Shown here: piece after piece, positions 26,364 to 38,100 of the stretch
Position numbering within the stretch: the first letter of the stretch is position 1
Layout: every line of letters begins with the position of its first letter
NCBI RefSeq assembly: GCF_030272615.1
Contig: NC_081406.1
Span: 463,910,072-463,974,071 of the forward strand
Length of the DNA stretch: 64,000 nucleotides
Origin: Cryptomeria japonica
Taxonomy: Eukaryota; Streptophyta; Pinopsida; Cupressales; Cupressaceae
Direction of reading: 5' to 3'
Made by a program: the position numbers and the translations under genes
Notes under the pieces: model-generated
What the model saw: only the letters and a program-made list of their open reading frames with translations
Told to the model about the DNA's origin: nothing
Databases searched by the model: none

Positions 26364-29219
26364 CATCCTTTCATGAAGACAAGGATGATGGTTTGCCATT
26401 TCAGGCCTTCTCACAGCATGTCGAGTCTGTGTTAGCACTCATCCCATGTATGAGGCACAATTATCTTACTTAGAGATTCATTAACAACACTCTAATATAC
26501 TATTAGGTTATCACTTATTAGACTCACTTTTGATGGGTTACCCAGTAGCCACTGTGGGCTCGAACCCCAATCAAAAGTCACTTTCCCATATGACACTAAA
26601 CTATACTCAAATGAACTCGATAAACCAAGAAACGTACATGGTCAAGCAAACAGAGTTCAAAATGGAAGGAACAACCATTTGGTCAAACACGACTTCATAT
26701 GAGGTGCACTGACTGACGGTACTCTAACTAGAGACCTGACCAACTATGGTCAATCACAAATCATCATTCGACGCCCGCATAAAGGAAATGACCAATTACA
26801 ACACCACCGCAAAGCAACAGTCAAACTCGAGACCGAGGGTTGAAACAGGTACCCCAAATCACTCTATACGATAGGGTCCTATCAAACAAAGCATGACTTG
26901 CCATTACTTAAGCAAAAGCGAATAGAGAAATTAACTTGCATAGGTAACAATTGGTAAATACAACCTTTTCCCATATTTATTTAAACATTAAATATCGATC
27001 AAGTTTTCTAAATGATCTAAGTTAGATTGCAGTTATCTACCTCATCTAGGTACAATTTGATTCTTGGTTTTCTAACTCCCTAAGGTTCATTAGCATCGAC
27101 ACACATAAATAGGTCCTTATGAGTTCTTAAACTAAGTTCACATGAATATAATTAAATAATCATTAACCAACTAAATAAGATATTTATTCTTCAGATAAAA
27201 CATCGTTCTCATACTGGCTCAAAAACAATCTCTCCAATTTTGTCTTTTCCAAGCCCAGTTACACTATACGAATCAAGGAAACATAAACATATAAGGAATC
27301 CAAATAAAGGTAGTCCATTCCTACTTAGCAATTATTTCCTTGTGCATATATAGAAAATTACCAAACTCAAATATTAATTACTATATAAATTTTTTAATCC
27401 GTAATTAAAAAAATATATACAATTAATAATAACAAAATAACAAATTAAGTATCTAATAAGAAAAATATGCATTAATAATAAAATACAATTTGAAAATTAA
27501 TTATAGTATATTGCCACTTATATAGTTAATTAATTACAAATAATCATAATTTATTAATTAAATACCATATTTAAACTTAATTAAAAACTTAATTAAAATT
27601 TACATTTAATAATATTAAATAATTATTATATTTTTTTTATAATAAAAAAAATATTAAAATAAACAATTTTTAAAGACAACAATGTAATGGGGGGTGGCGA
27701 AAAGGGTAGTTGGGCCCACCTCCCTTCCACGGGGGTTAGGCGGTTGTGCCCTAGCCATGGGCGGTGCCACCGCGATGGACGCAGGTCCCGCGGCGCCCAT
27801 GCGGCCACTGTGGGGGACCCTACGGCCACTGTGGGGGTCGCAGCTCCCTGCGGCCATCACGGGGGTCACAGCTAGCTACGGTCACCGCTGGTAGCAGACC
27901 CACGCAGGGGGGAGGAGGCGATAGGTTGAGCCTCCACTCTCTGTCCCTCCAACCCTAATGAATTACATTTTATTTTATTTCAAACAATTAAAACTTCGAT
28001 TTTGAAATAAAAATCGATTTTACTATAAAATATATTTTTGTTTTATATTTTTCTTTTCTAAAAACAACAACCCCCATTTTTGTTTTAAATAGCCTCATAT
28101 AGAGACTTAAAATAAAAAATTTCAAAATGATAGAGGTTTTCAAAATTACAGAAATTTGTTGAATACCCTTCCAAAATATACAATTTTGGGCAAAAAGAAA
28201 ACTCATTTCTCAAATAAGCATTCCTGGAAAGGATCTGATGGAGAGCCCCAACCTGTAGCTTAAGAAATCCTTCTCTTTCCAAAATCCCCAAATTTTCCAT
28301 CCAAAATATTTTCCAAAAAAAAAATCAATCTCTTATATTTTTCCAAAAATCTAGGTTAAATGGGAAAGGTTTGACCAAATTTTTTTTTTTTGGAATTAAA
28401 ATATTTTATTTAAAATAATTCCTCAAAATCATTATTTTAAACTATATCAATAATTAAACTTGTTTTTCAATTTAAAATTGATTTTTCCAAATAACTGAAT
28501 TTAACCTTTCTATTTCCAAAATGCCAACAAGATAAAATTAATTCTATTTTAATTAAATTTAAATCCTTCTTTTCCAACATCATAAACATAATAATTTGAC
28601 ATTAAAATCAACCATTTAATTGAACTTGCTACCAACTTGAATTGAGCAATCCAATTAACTATTAATCACATAAAAAGGGAGCCTATTTAATTTAGTCCCC
28701 GAATATACTAATGCGTAAACACACATTAAAACAATTAAAGATTAAAGATTAATTACTCGATTTAACTACACACACAAAACACGCAACCCAAGAAAGTAAA
28801 CGAACAGACGACCCGCAACCCCAACCAAAGGGAATACTGATGACGACTAACGATGCTCACTTGAGCACGACTATGGTCAAACAAGGGTCTTATGACCACC
28901 TAATCCAAGTTCTAAGGACCAAATGGTACACTCAAACTTGCGAATACAGGTGAAGACGAACCTCGCACCCATGCGACACTATACCTGGAATCTCTTGCAA
29001 CCAAGAGTCATACATGCGTACATATATAAACTTAATGAAAGCGTTAGTTCGAGATAATTACACAAAATAGGAGAATTAATTAACTTGCATACAAACTAGT
29101 GCGAAAACCACATTAACAAATATGCACTAAATCAAAACATCTGACTATAATTATTATATTATGATAAACTAACCAAGGTTAAACCGAGATTAGGAATTGA
29201 TTAGGGCAGGGGTACTACA
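26364..29219 (-). repeat. LTR3 of element B, second part (5' LTR)
   Basis: It resumes LTR3 after the solo LTR and aligns with LTR2 from 7441 onward (CTTACTTAGAGATTCATTAA). It ends GGGGTACTACA at 29219. It has lost about 115 bp at 28217 that LTR2 keeps. Confidence 0.85.
27689..27950. repeat. GC-rich island inside LTR3
   Basis: It aligns with the LTR2 island. Three direct copies of a CTGCGGCCACTGTGGGGG-like unit are visible between about 27800 and 27890. Overlapping ORFs in three frames are not supported as genes. Confidence 0.75.
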
Positions 29220-29224
29220 TTACA
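29220..29224. repeat. TSD (right copy, TTACA) of element B
   Basis: It matches 6774-6778 and closes element B. Confidence 0.88.
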
Positions 29225-29363
29225 CACCAGTTAAGGTCTACTTAATCACACTCACACAATAAGGAGGACAAGCATACAGCATAAGGTCAATACAACTCAC
29301 ATCAACTAAGGGCACAAGCGAAACCAGAGATCCCAGTGTTGCAACATGGGCTCTGATACCAAG
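29225..29363 (-). mobile_element. Internal region of element A, part 2
   Basis: These 139 bp complete the core of element A that was interrupted at 6778. They match 13790-13935 of element B (AGTTAAGGTCT, AGGAGGACAAGCAT, GCAACATGGGCTCTG). Together the two parts give an internal region of about 3.53 kb. The primer binding site lies at the end. Confidence 0.85.
29350..29361 (-). other. Primer binding site of element A (tRNA-iMet type)
   Basis: GCTCTGATACCA on the plus strand (minus: TGGTATCAGAGC) lies two bases before the LTR5 edge. It is the same site as in element B. Confidence 0.9.
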
Positions 29364-29689
29364 TGTAGTGCCTCGCCAGGAAACCTCGAAGGGTTAAAGA
29401 TAAAATGCACGAATGGAGTGAAAATATATTTTTTTTAAAACATTAATACACAACATTAAGATACATTAGAGTTATCTAACGCTTAGATAACACAATGGAA
29501 GACTAAACGAACCTAAGGAGTTTCCCAACGTGATTACATAACTTAACACCTAACTCAACTCGCGACATTTGGTCCAATTAAGCAGGATATCTTAATTACA
29601 TGCTATTTCTTGAAACATGAACATAATTTGTTCAGTGAATTAGTATTATAGAAATTAGGAAGCATTCATTTATTATGGTTGAAATGTAG

Positions 29690-30250
29690 ATAACCATTTG
29701 AGTTCATCCATTATAATTAGAATGTAGCTATTAAGATGAAGTTCATTTACTAAGGTTATAATGTGGATAACCAATTGAGTTCATCCATTAGAGTTAAAAT
29801 ATAGCTAATAAGATGGAGTTCATTTATTAAGGTTAAAATGTAGATAACCAATTGAGTTCATCCATTATAGTTAGAATGTAGCTATTAAGATGAAGTTCAT
29901 TTATTAAGGTTAAAATGTGGATAACCAATTGAGTTCATCCATTATAGTTAGAATGTAGCTATTAAGATGAAGTTCACATATTAAGGTTGAAATGTAAATA
30001 GCATAGTGAAGTTCATCCATTAGGGTTAAAATATAGATAGCTTTATGAGTACATCCATTATAGTTAGAATGAAGCTAATATGATGAAGTTCATTTATTAA
30101 GAATAAAATGTAAATAACTAAATGAGCTCATCCAATTTAGTCAAAATATAGCAATTATGATGAAGATCCTTTATTAAGATTAAAATGTAAGTAACTAAAT
30201 GAAGTTCATCCATTAGAATTACAATTTAGGTTTAATATGACGAGTTCATC
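29690..30250. repeat. 77-bp tandem repeat array in LTR5
   Basis: The word AGTTCATCC recurs at 29701, 29778, 29855 and 29932, an exact 77-bp period, followed by more diverged units to about 30250. Each unit has two similar halves (AGTTCATCCATTATAG and AAGTTCATTTATTAAGG). B-type LTRs keep only about one unit (near 7070 and 14220), so copy number differs between subfamilies. Confidence 0.88.
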
Positions 30251-31659
30251 CAATAATTGTTATCCATTCATTACGTACAATTTTGCATTAAACTCATACC
30301 ATGCATCTTGTTCCAAAACGCTCTATAATATCACCATAACTAATGAGGCCTTTTCATACATACTTATTTTCATTAACATTACTAGAGTACATTCCTTCAT
30401 GATCCATTTATTGCATTTAAAAGATGACTACATACATGCATTACGATAATTCTCATCTAACCCACTTATACATTCTATCAAATTGCCATCCATACATGCT
30501 AACACTAACCATGAAACACAAGAACAAAAGTATAGCATAACACCAAAATGATCTCGGAGTTCACCCCTAGAGGGCTACATCTCCAGGTTTGCTCAACTGC
30601 AAGACCCCTCTGATAATTAATTAAGTTATAGTTACATAGCGTTCGCGTCATTTACATTCCTACCTTTTAGGTGAGCACAACCAATATACAAATGACCACT
30701 TCTGTCAATAAATCCTAAATTATCCCCACATAGAAACGGATCCAACTGAGCATATTAAAAGCTGATCCAAAGGTCCATTGCCTGATGGTACTCTAACTAG
30801 GAGCCTGACCAACTATGGCCAACCACAAAACAAACAAACGACAGGGTCCCAACAAACATATCCAGGTCTTGCCATTACTTTAAACAAAAGCGAATACAAC
30901 ATTGAGAACTTGCGACGGCAGTAACCATAAAAAAGGGTACAATCTTTTCCCATATTGATTTAAACATTTAAAGGTTGATCAAGTTTTCTAAATGATTTAA
31001 GTTGTTTTCGGTTTTCTACCTCATCCAGGTCCAGGTCATTCTTGGTTTTCTACTGACTACGTTCATATGCATCAAGACATAACATAAATACATCCCTACC
31101 AGTTTTTCAACCAAGTTCACATGAATGGAAAGCATTAATCATCTAAATATGTTATTTTATCCTTAGATAAACATCATTGACATACTGGTTTGAAACAATA
31201 CTTTAGTCCCCTTTTCTAGCAACGCAAATACCCTTTACAAAAAGGAAATATACATTAAAAGGAATAAAGAAATGGGAAACCCCTTTCCTAATGAAATAAA
31301 ATCCCCTTGCATATATTTAAAACAATTTCGCAATCCAAAACTATTAAATAGCACATATATATCCCAATATATACCTAACTTAATAAAAATTAACAACTGA
31401 ACAACAATTATTTATTCATTGGGAATATACGCTATAAAGGGACCAATAATTAATCTATAATTAATAATATATATTAATATATAAATTATCTAAATTAATA
31501 TATATCTAAAATATACATTAATCCATAATTAATAATTAATATATAATAATAATATATATTAATTAGAGTTTAATATTAATAATATATATTAACTTAAAAT
31601 TTAATATATATATTTTTTTTGTTGAAACTAAAAAAAATTTAATTAATTTAAAATTTAAT

Positions 31660-31945
31660 GGAGGGTGGCAAACCCTAGGGCAGACACGGGCCTACCTCCC
31701 ATCCATGGGAGTGGGGGTGGTCATGCCCTAACCATCGGGCTTGCGGCCACCACGGTGGACGCAGTCTCTGCAGCCGCCGTGGGGGTTGTAGACCCGTCGG
31801 CCTCCACCTTGTGGAGCAGGGTAGCTGCAGCCACTCACGTGGACATAGCCCCTCTACCTCCACATGGTCGACATAGGGGTTTGGAGCTCTACAGGAGATA
31901 GGAAGGGGAGGGGTGTGGGTTGAGCTTCGGCTCCCCCCCCCCCCA
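31660..31945. repeat. GC-rich island inside LTR5
   Basis: This is the counterpart of the LTR1 island, ending in a C-run at 31933-31943. It contains GCGGCCACCACGGTGGACGCAG-like repeats. ORFs on both strands overlap here and none is preserved between copies. Confidence 0.75.
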
Positions 31946-33758
31946 CAAAAAAAAATTCTTTTCTCTTTCAAACTTTAAAAATTTTGATTTTTACTTTAAT
32001 AAAATAGAATAATTTTTTTTTTTAAATAAAATAAAAAAATAAAACATAAACCCTCAGAGATGAATAATAAAAAAAAATACAGTCTCACACAGAGACTCTA
32101 ACATATATATTTTTTTTAAATCACAGGTTATCCAATACTCAAAACTTTGATGAATGACCAAAACCACAAATGAATTTCTTCAACCAAAGCCTATATTTGG
32201 ACAAGAAAAGAACCATTTTTCACACAATGATTTAACCATCTTTCCACAATCCAAAACAGTGCAACCAATTTTTCCAAGGCTAAAACTCAAATTTGGGAAC
32301 ATTCATGGATTCTTAAACCAGATTTTTCATAAAGAACAACCAAACACAATTCTTGATATAAAACGGAATAAAAAGTTAAACAAGAATCCTACCTCCTTTA
32401 GCATTCCTGGCAAGATTTTTTGAAGAAGAGCCCAACCTGTAGCTGTAGAAAAATCCATCTTTCCAAAACCCCCAATCTCCATCCAAAAATATCTTTCTTC
32501 TTCCAAAAAAAATCAACAACCCCCAAAATATTTTTCCAACCTAGGTTAAAAGAATGAAATTTTGACCTAATTTTCTAATTTCGAATTTAAACACTTTTTA
32601 AATAAAAAATCAAAGTAATCATTCTTTTCAACTATTTAAATAAGCTAACTTGCTTTTCTAATTAAAATTAAAATGATTCTCTCTCTTTTAATTTTAATTT
32701 TCTCAATATTAACTAAGCTAACATTTATATTTCACAATATTGACGAGGATAAAATATTTTAATTAAATTAATTTCCAAAATCAATCTTTCACACTATATC
32801 AAATATACATATAAATTAAACTTGCTTTTCTAATAAAAATTGATTTTCTTAAATAAGTAAAATTAACCTTTCTTTTTCAAAATGCAAAAGAGATTAAATT
32901 ATTTCTATTTCAAATAACTTTAAATCTTTCTTTTTTAAAACACATAAACTAATTAAATTCATTATTTAAAATTAACCATTAAATTAAACTCGCTACAAAC
33001 ATAAATAAAGCGATCTTTTTAATTAATGATTAATCACATAAAATAAACCTATCTATTTTAATTCCTCAATTACAAATGTATAAATGAACACATTAAATCA
33101 AATTAAATACTTAAACTTGCTACAAACATACCTAAAGCAATCTTTTTAATTAATGATTAATCACATAAAAGAAACTTATTTATTTTAAATTTCTCAATTA
33201 CCAATGCGTAAATGAACACATTAAATTGAATTAAATACTTAGGATAAAATACTCCATTTTACTGCACGCAAGGCACACAACCCAAGAAAGCCAACCAATC
33301 ACACGATACGCAAACCCAAACGAAAAGGGAAACCGACGGATCACACACGATGCTCACTTGATCATGGCTAAGGCAAAACGAGGGTTTTACGACCACCTAA
33401 TCCAAATTCTAAGGACGAAAGAGGTATACTCAACCCTGCGAATCTTGATGGAGACGAACCTTGCACCTAGGCGGTATTGTACCTGCAATCACCTGCAACT
33501 ATGAGTCATGCAAGCATACATATATGTATATATATATTCAATGAAGGGGTTAGCTCAAGATTTATAACAAGAATTAGGGAAACAATTAAACTTACACAAG
33601 AATAGATGCGAAAGCACAATAATAGGTATGCACAATATTCATATTATCTAATCTACAACATTACATAATGGTTAATCAGCTATCCAAGAATGCCACATAG
33701 AAAAAGTCAACCAAGGTCAAACCGATTTTAGAAGGCCGACTAGAGTAGGGACACTACA

Positions 33759-34393
33759 TATTTTCCCTGAATTATTGACAATCTTTCTGGCCCGTAGATC
33801 CCTACTCTAATCCTTTTCTGATCTTTCTCGATTTCTGTGAGGCATTCAATATATGTAGTTTCGGCTGGAGGTTGTCATGTCTGATATTGGGTAACAAGTA
33901 CTGTGCAGAGTTCAAAGCAAGAATTCATTACAACTCGCTCCTTACCATTCATCATTCTTTTGGGTGACATGATTCTTTAAATATATATCTGATAAATGAT
34001 TTAATGACTTTGATTTTCCATCACCTTTAAATTCAAGACGCTCGTATGCATTTATGCACACCTTCAAGTTCAAGACATTGGGATTCTATACTACGTACGG
34101 TAAAATAAAATCATTATTTTCAGGCAAAATAGCTGTTATTGTTTTAAAATGTTGGGATGTATGCTGCCGTCGTATTGTCTTCTTAATTTCTGGGCAACAG
34201 TAAATTATTAGGTAAGAAATTAAATTGCTTAAACCCTAAACGTCTGTTGTTATTTTTACAATACCAAACCCGGAATAGATTTCCAACTATAGACAGACGA
34301 GGAGGTCTTTTTCCCAGAGAGCAGAGTTGAAGTCTCCGTTCTATCAGAATCCACAGCCCAAAGAAAATAAAGAAATTTCTTCGATCCACTTCC
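33759..34393. other. Unique DNA after element A, no gene recognised
   Basis: This is ordinary AT-rich sequence between the LTR end and the GeBP-like locus. It could hold the old promoter of that locus, but I cannot point to a convincing element. Confidence 0.5.
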
Positions 34394-35028
34394 ATGGAGT
34401 GGCAGAGTGCTTCTAAATCTCCAAAAGAAAATTTCTGTTGGACTGAAAAAAATGAAATTGCGGTTCTAAGCGGAATTGCTGAGTGGACTGAAAGAGGTAA
34501 ACCCTTACCTACATATGTTGTTCTTTGTAATCATGTGAAAATCCAATTAGATAATGAATGCAGTGATACAAGGATAATGGGTAAGATGAAAAGGTTTAAG
34601 AAAAAGTTTAATCATGTCACCGAGCAAGTGGAAGAACCTGGGTTTTGTTTCAAGAGTCACCATGAAGAGGAAATTTTTAAGTTGTCCCAGAAAATATGGG
34701 GGAAAGAGGAACAAGGGGAGACTGGTCCTGACAAGAAGAAGAGAAGAAGTAAAGGTGAAAATAAAAAGGTAGCCCCGAGGCTTGATTAGGAAGAAAAGAA
34801 GAGCGGTGATGAGAAAGAAGAAAAGAAGAACGGTGAGGAGGAAGAAAAAGAGGAGAAGAATAAGAATGGTAAGGAAAACTGAGAAGTAAAAGAAATTTAG
34901 TGAAAGTGGCTGCAGCAGGAACTTGGGGATCTGGAAGGTGCTAGTAAGGAACTTGCACTGCAGCAGGAGCAACTTCAGCTGGAGTTAACAAAGCTTATGC
35001 TATGCGGAGATTGTAAATTTTTAGATTT
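34394..35028 (+). pseudogene. GeBP/storekeeper-type (DUF573) transcription factor, broken
   Basis: Proteins with the DUF573 domain are plant DNA-binding regulators of the GeBP/storekeeper family. From the ATG at 34394 (context CCATGG) the frame reads FCWTEKNEIAVLSGIAEW, then KMKRFKKKFN, then the family's closing motif FKLSQKIWGK. That is a full domain of about 95 residues. A Lys/Glu-rich linker follows. The frame is stopped by TAG at 34787-34789, TGA at 34880 and TAG-TGA at about 34898-34903. After these, similar-looking coding resumes with a Leu/Gln-rich C-terminal helix (KWLQQELGDLEG). No intron is evident, as is usual for the family. The first stop would leave a 131-residue protein, so residual function cannot be excluded, but decay is more likely. 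Confidence 0.75.
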
Positions 35029-35034
35029 CTCCTA

Positions 35035-35061
35035 CAGATATACAGATATACAGATATACAG

Positions 35062-35090
<29 letters not shown>
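35035..35090. repeat. CAGATATA / TA microsatellite
   Basis: Several CAGATATA units run into about 16 TA dinucleotides, just downstream of the GeBP-like pseudogene. Confidence 0.9.
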
Positions 35091-35092
<2 letters not shown>

Positions 35093-35152
35093 TTTACAAG
35101 TTGAAACCAGTTTTTATAAATCATGACTGTGGATAAGACATGCGGTGGGTGG

Positions 35153-35764
35153 TCATGTTATGATATAACCCAGGAAAAACATGTGTATTGATTCGTTTCT
35201 TAAAAGAGGTGGAACTGGACCCATTTTCCCTTTCATTCTTAGGCCTAAAAGTTTGCGTGTTCCAGAAAAATTCTGAGTCATCTCTTGGTTTTGCATTCTT
35301 AAAAATGGTTGCATATAGAATGAATTGAAACTACCATGTGGCATTTTCTGCATGCTAATAGGAAGATGCATGACTAAACTAGAAGCTGTGACTTGTAGAC
35401 TAGGTGAGTTCATCATTACTGTTGAGTTTTCATATTTTGTTTCACTACATACCAAACCTTTGTAGAGACCTATTCCTCTATTCCACTACAAATCAAAATG
35501 AATACCGTGGAATCCAGAAGAAGAAATACCCTGCCTTACATCTCTGCGCTCATCCACAACATCATTCCACATCATACTTGAAGGAGCAGAGCTGCGCAAA
35601 CTCTGGTTGTGCATCCCAAACAAATTGGGAGTTCTTTCTTCACTTGATGTCTGTATAGCATTGATCTGACGTTCACGTACAAAATTCGCTAGATTTTGTG
35701 GGTTCACCATCCCTACTAAGCTTCTAATTGCTACCCCTACCCCTCCTCTGCCTCTGGCAACATG
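35153..35764 (-). pseudogene. Unrecognised broken reading frame
   Basis: One minus-strand frame stays open for about 204 codons, with a single internal TAG at 35486-35488 (CAG to TAG would restore it). It begins after a stop near 35765 with a Gly/Arg-rich run (VARGRGGVG), then MVNPQNLANFVRERQ, and is rich in Met, Ser, Asn and Gln. It ends GYIIT before TGA at 35153. The composition looks protein-like rather than random, but I recognise no domain. It could be an exon or retro-copy fragment of a host gene. It lies tail to tail with the GeBP-like pseudogene. Confidence 0.4.
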
Positions 35765-38100
35765 TCACAACCATTGTAGAATAGCATTTGCACATAAAGC
35801 TTTAATGTGTCACTATCTTCATACAATGACCACACTGTTTTTCTTCAATAATTTCTATATGTACCTCTTTCATCATTTTAGAGCTAGGTATTGCAATTTG
35901 CAGGTCAATGAATTCACGACTCTATGAATGTATAGTTAGGCTACTGACCAATTTTACTACTTGTCTTGTCACAAGAAAAAGGAGAGCAATGAATGTATGG
36001 TTGACACTTCCACTTAATCTGGGATATACACCTAACCTCTGTAAAAATTGTTCAATGGTTGAATTTAAAACATAAAGCAATTTATCTTGAATATGGTACA
36101 TTGACTTAGCTCAACGCCACATTTATCTTATTCTTTTTATAAATAATTCTCCTGCGTAAGAATTAAAATAATAATGAATAAAATAGTAGCATAAACATTA
36201 GAATTAGCTTGTGAGATAGTGGACAATATATGAAATAAGAATTGTTTTTTTAAGCTTATAAAAATTCCCAAATACAAATTCTCTACGTACAGTAGTGTTA
36301 GAAGTTGCTATGACCACATTAGGAATTGCCTAGAATGTAATTCTAGTTATAGAAAATGGAAATCTTGGCATTGGAGGAAGATGGAATATTTAAACAAATT
36401 AGAAACATAATGACCGAAATGCATTATGTTTGATTTATAACATGTTCTTGTATAGATATCACACAAAATATTGATTTGTTAAACATCAGGCAAATTATGA
36501 TAATCACAAATGTCTCGGTAATGATGATTTCAAATCCTCAACGTATCAGTTGCAATTCATTGCCAAATAATGACAATTGGGGTTTTGTTGGAGTTTTTAC
36601 ATCTTTGCCTATAATATACAGCAAAATTTGCAATTATCATCCTCCTTCTAAATCTTGTTTTAAACAGAAAATGAATTTTACAAAGGGATTATAGATGTCT
36701 TGCTATCATCATATGTTTCCCTTAACTAACAAAAATCTATGTATTGAGTATTGTGTTTGTATTTTCTTGAGCTAACTTGTATGGCATTAGTTTCATAGTT
36801 GTATGCCATAGGTTACAAAAAGTGAAATCAATCTACTTATGAAGCAGTTTCCTTAAGAAGGCCATAAGCACTAGAAATAAACAGGGAATTAATAAGAAGT
36901 TTCTGTAATTTAAAGTTAGTTGTCTCAAAGAATTACAACTTATAGATAGAGTGGCCAAAACATGGACATGAAATAGGAAGTCAGCTGAATCTCAAAAATA
37001 AAAGGAGAGAATTGGATAAACGTCAGCATCTGGAATCGATGCTAAAATCTTTCTTTCTGTCTTTATCGAAATTTTATTTTGAAGTGTAGAAGTTACATTT
37101 TTCTATTAAGTTACATTTTTATTTTGCATATATTTATGGTACTTGAAATCTAGAATTCCTCTAATTGCACATAGGTATCTGTTTTATTTTATTTTTTAAA
37201 TGCATTATAATTTTACTGGTCATTTAAACTTTATATGTATGCAAATACAAAGACTTATAGTGAGGACATGAACAACATATTATTTAAGAATGTAATAAAT
37301 TATTGAATTTATTTATGTATATTGTAAGATGTAAATGATACAAAATTTAGGATTTAAACTTATTGCAAAAAATTACTTTTTGACATTATACAAACTTTAT
37401 TTTTGAAATCTTACATAAGACCATCCATGCATCCCTCATATAAATCCATTAACTTCTTGTTTCAATGTGGAGGAAAAAATCTTGAAAATTGAAACTGTAA
37501 AAAAAAAATTCCTTTGATTCAATATGACCAAATATGTAATACAAATATTTTTTTAATATCGCAAACAAGATCGTGTGTAAGTACTTTGAATTATTTTCTT
37601 TGAAAATAAGCTATTTTGTTGGGAAAACATGTCTCAATATCATCATATTCAATTTTTATTTGTCTAATCTTTTGCATTATTGTATATTATTGTCTATTTG
37701 AAAGATAACTTTAGATAGATAACTAAAAAATTTAGAATCTGGGAGTTGCTTTTTTTTAAAAAGAAAGGAGGTTAAACATTCTGTTTGTAGTTTTTAATTT
37801 TTTTTTAATCATTTAAATACAAATTAGTTTTAAAAATAGAATGAAAAATGTATTTTTAATTGTTTCCTTGAGTGTTAAATATTAAACTTTTATTTTAATA
37901 TTCACTTCAAAATCTCTTTTTTTTCTTACATCTAGAAAACATTGTACAAAATGTATTTATATATTAACAAATGATGTCCTTACATTTGCATATAATGTGT
38001 TTGGCATTATTTGGTAATCATAATTGTGTTAATTTAAAATGATTTGATTTAAATCATTAACATATCTTACTAAATTCTTGTCAGTATTTCATTATGAGAT
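35765..38100. other. AT-rich DNA, no gene recognised
   Basis: Only short ORFs without protein-like character occur here (such as 36476-36694, plus strand). No RNA gene or repeat boundary was found. Confidence 0.5.

Larger units (their letters stand above)
6779..29219 (-). mobile_element. LARD-like LTR element B, nested in element A
   Basis: This is a complete non-autonomous LTR element: LTR2 (6779-10311), internal region (10312-13935) and LTR3 (13936-15057 plus 26364-29219, split by a later solo LTR). It has a polypurine tract, a primer binding site complementary to initiator tRNA-Met, TG...CA termini and a 5-bp TSD. It encodes no recognisable protein. Its LTRs resemble each other more than they resemble those of element A: both lack most of the 77-bp repeat array, and their GC islands match. 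This makes it a distinct subfamily. Confidence 0.85.
29364..33758 (-). repeat. LTR5: 5' LTR of element A (complete, 4.4 kb)
   Basis: This is the only complete, uninterrupted A-type LTR in the window. It is 4395 bp, from TGTAGTGCCTCGCC to GGGACACTACA. In plus-strand order it holds the 77-bp array (29690-30250), an AT-rich arm, the GC island (31660-31945) and another AT-rich arm. The bases after it, TATTT (33759-33763), should be the TSD of element A; the partner copy lies left of the window. LTRs this long with a 3.5 kb non-coding core match the published description of LARDs. Confidence 0.87.

Noticed and set aside
29690-30250. CRISPR-like or satellite interpretation of the 77-bp array
   Set aside because: The units are contiguous without unique spacers and lie inside an LTR. 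A plant nuclear context excludes CRISPR.
1-33758. LTR-core-LTR-core-LTR-core-LTR chain suggested a tandem multimer formed by unequal recombination
   Set aside because: TTACA flanks 6779-29219 and CCACA flanks 15058-26358, and the interrupted core of element A rejoins in register. Nested insertion explains everything.
34547-34972. 141-codon minus-strand hydrophobic ORF
   Set aside because: It is the complement of the Lys/Glu-rich GeBP-like coding sequence, which produces Leu/Phe-rich shadows.
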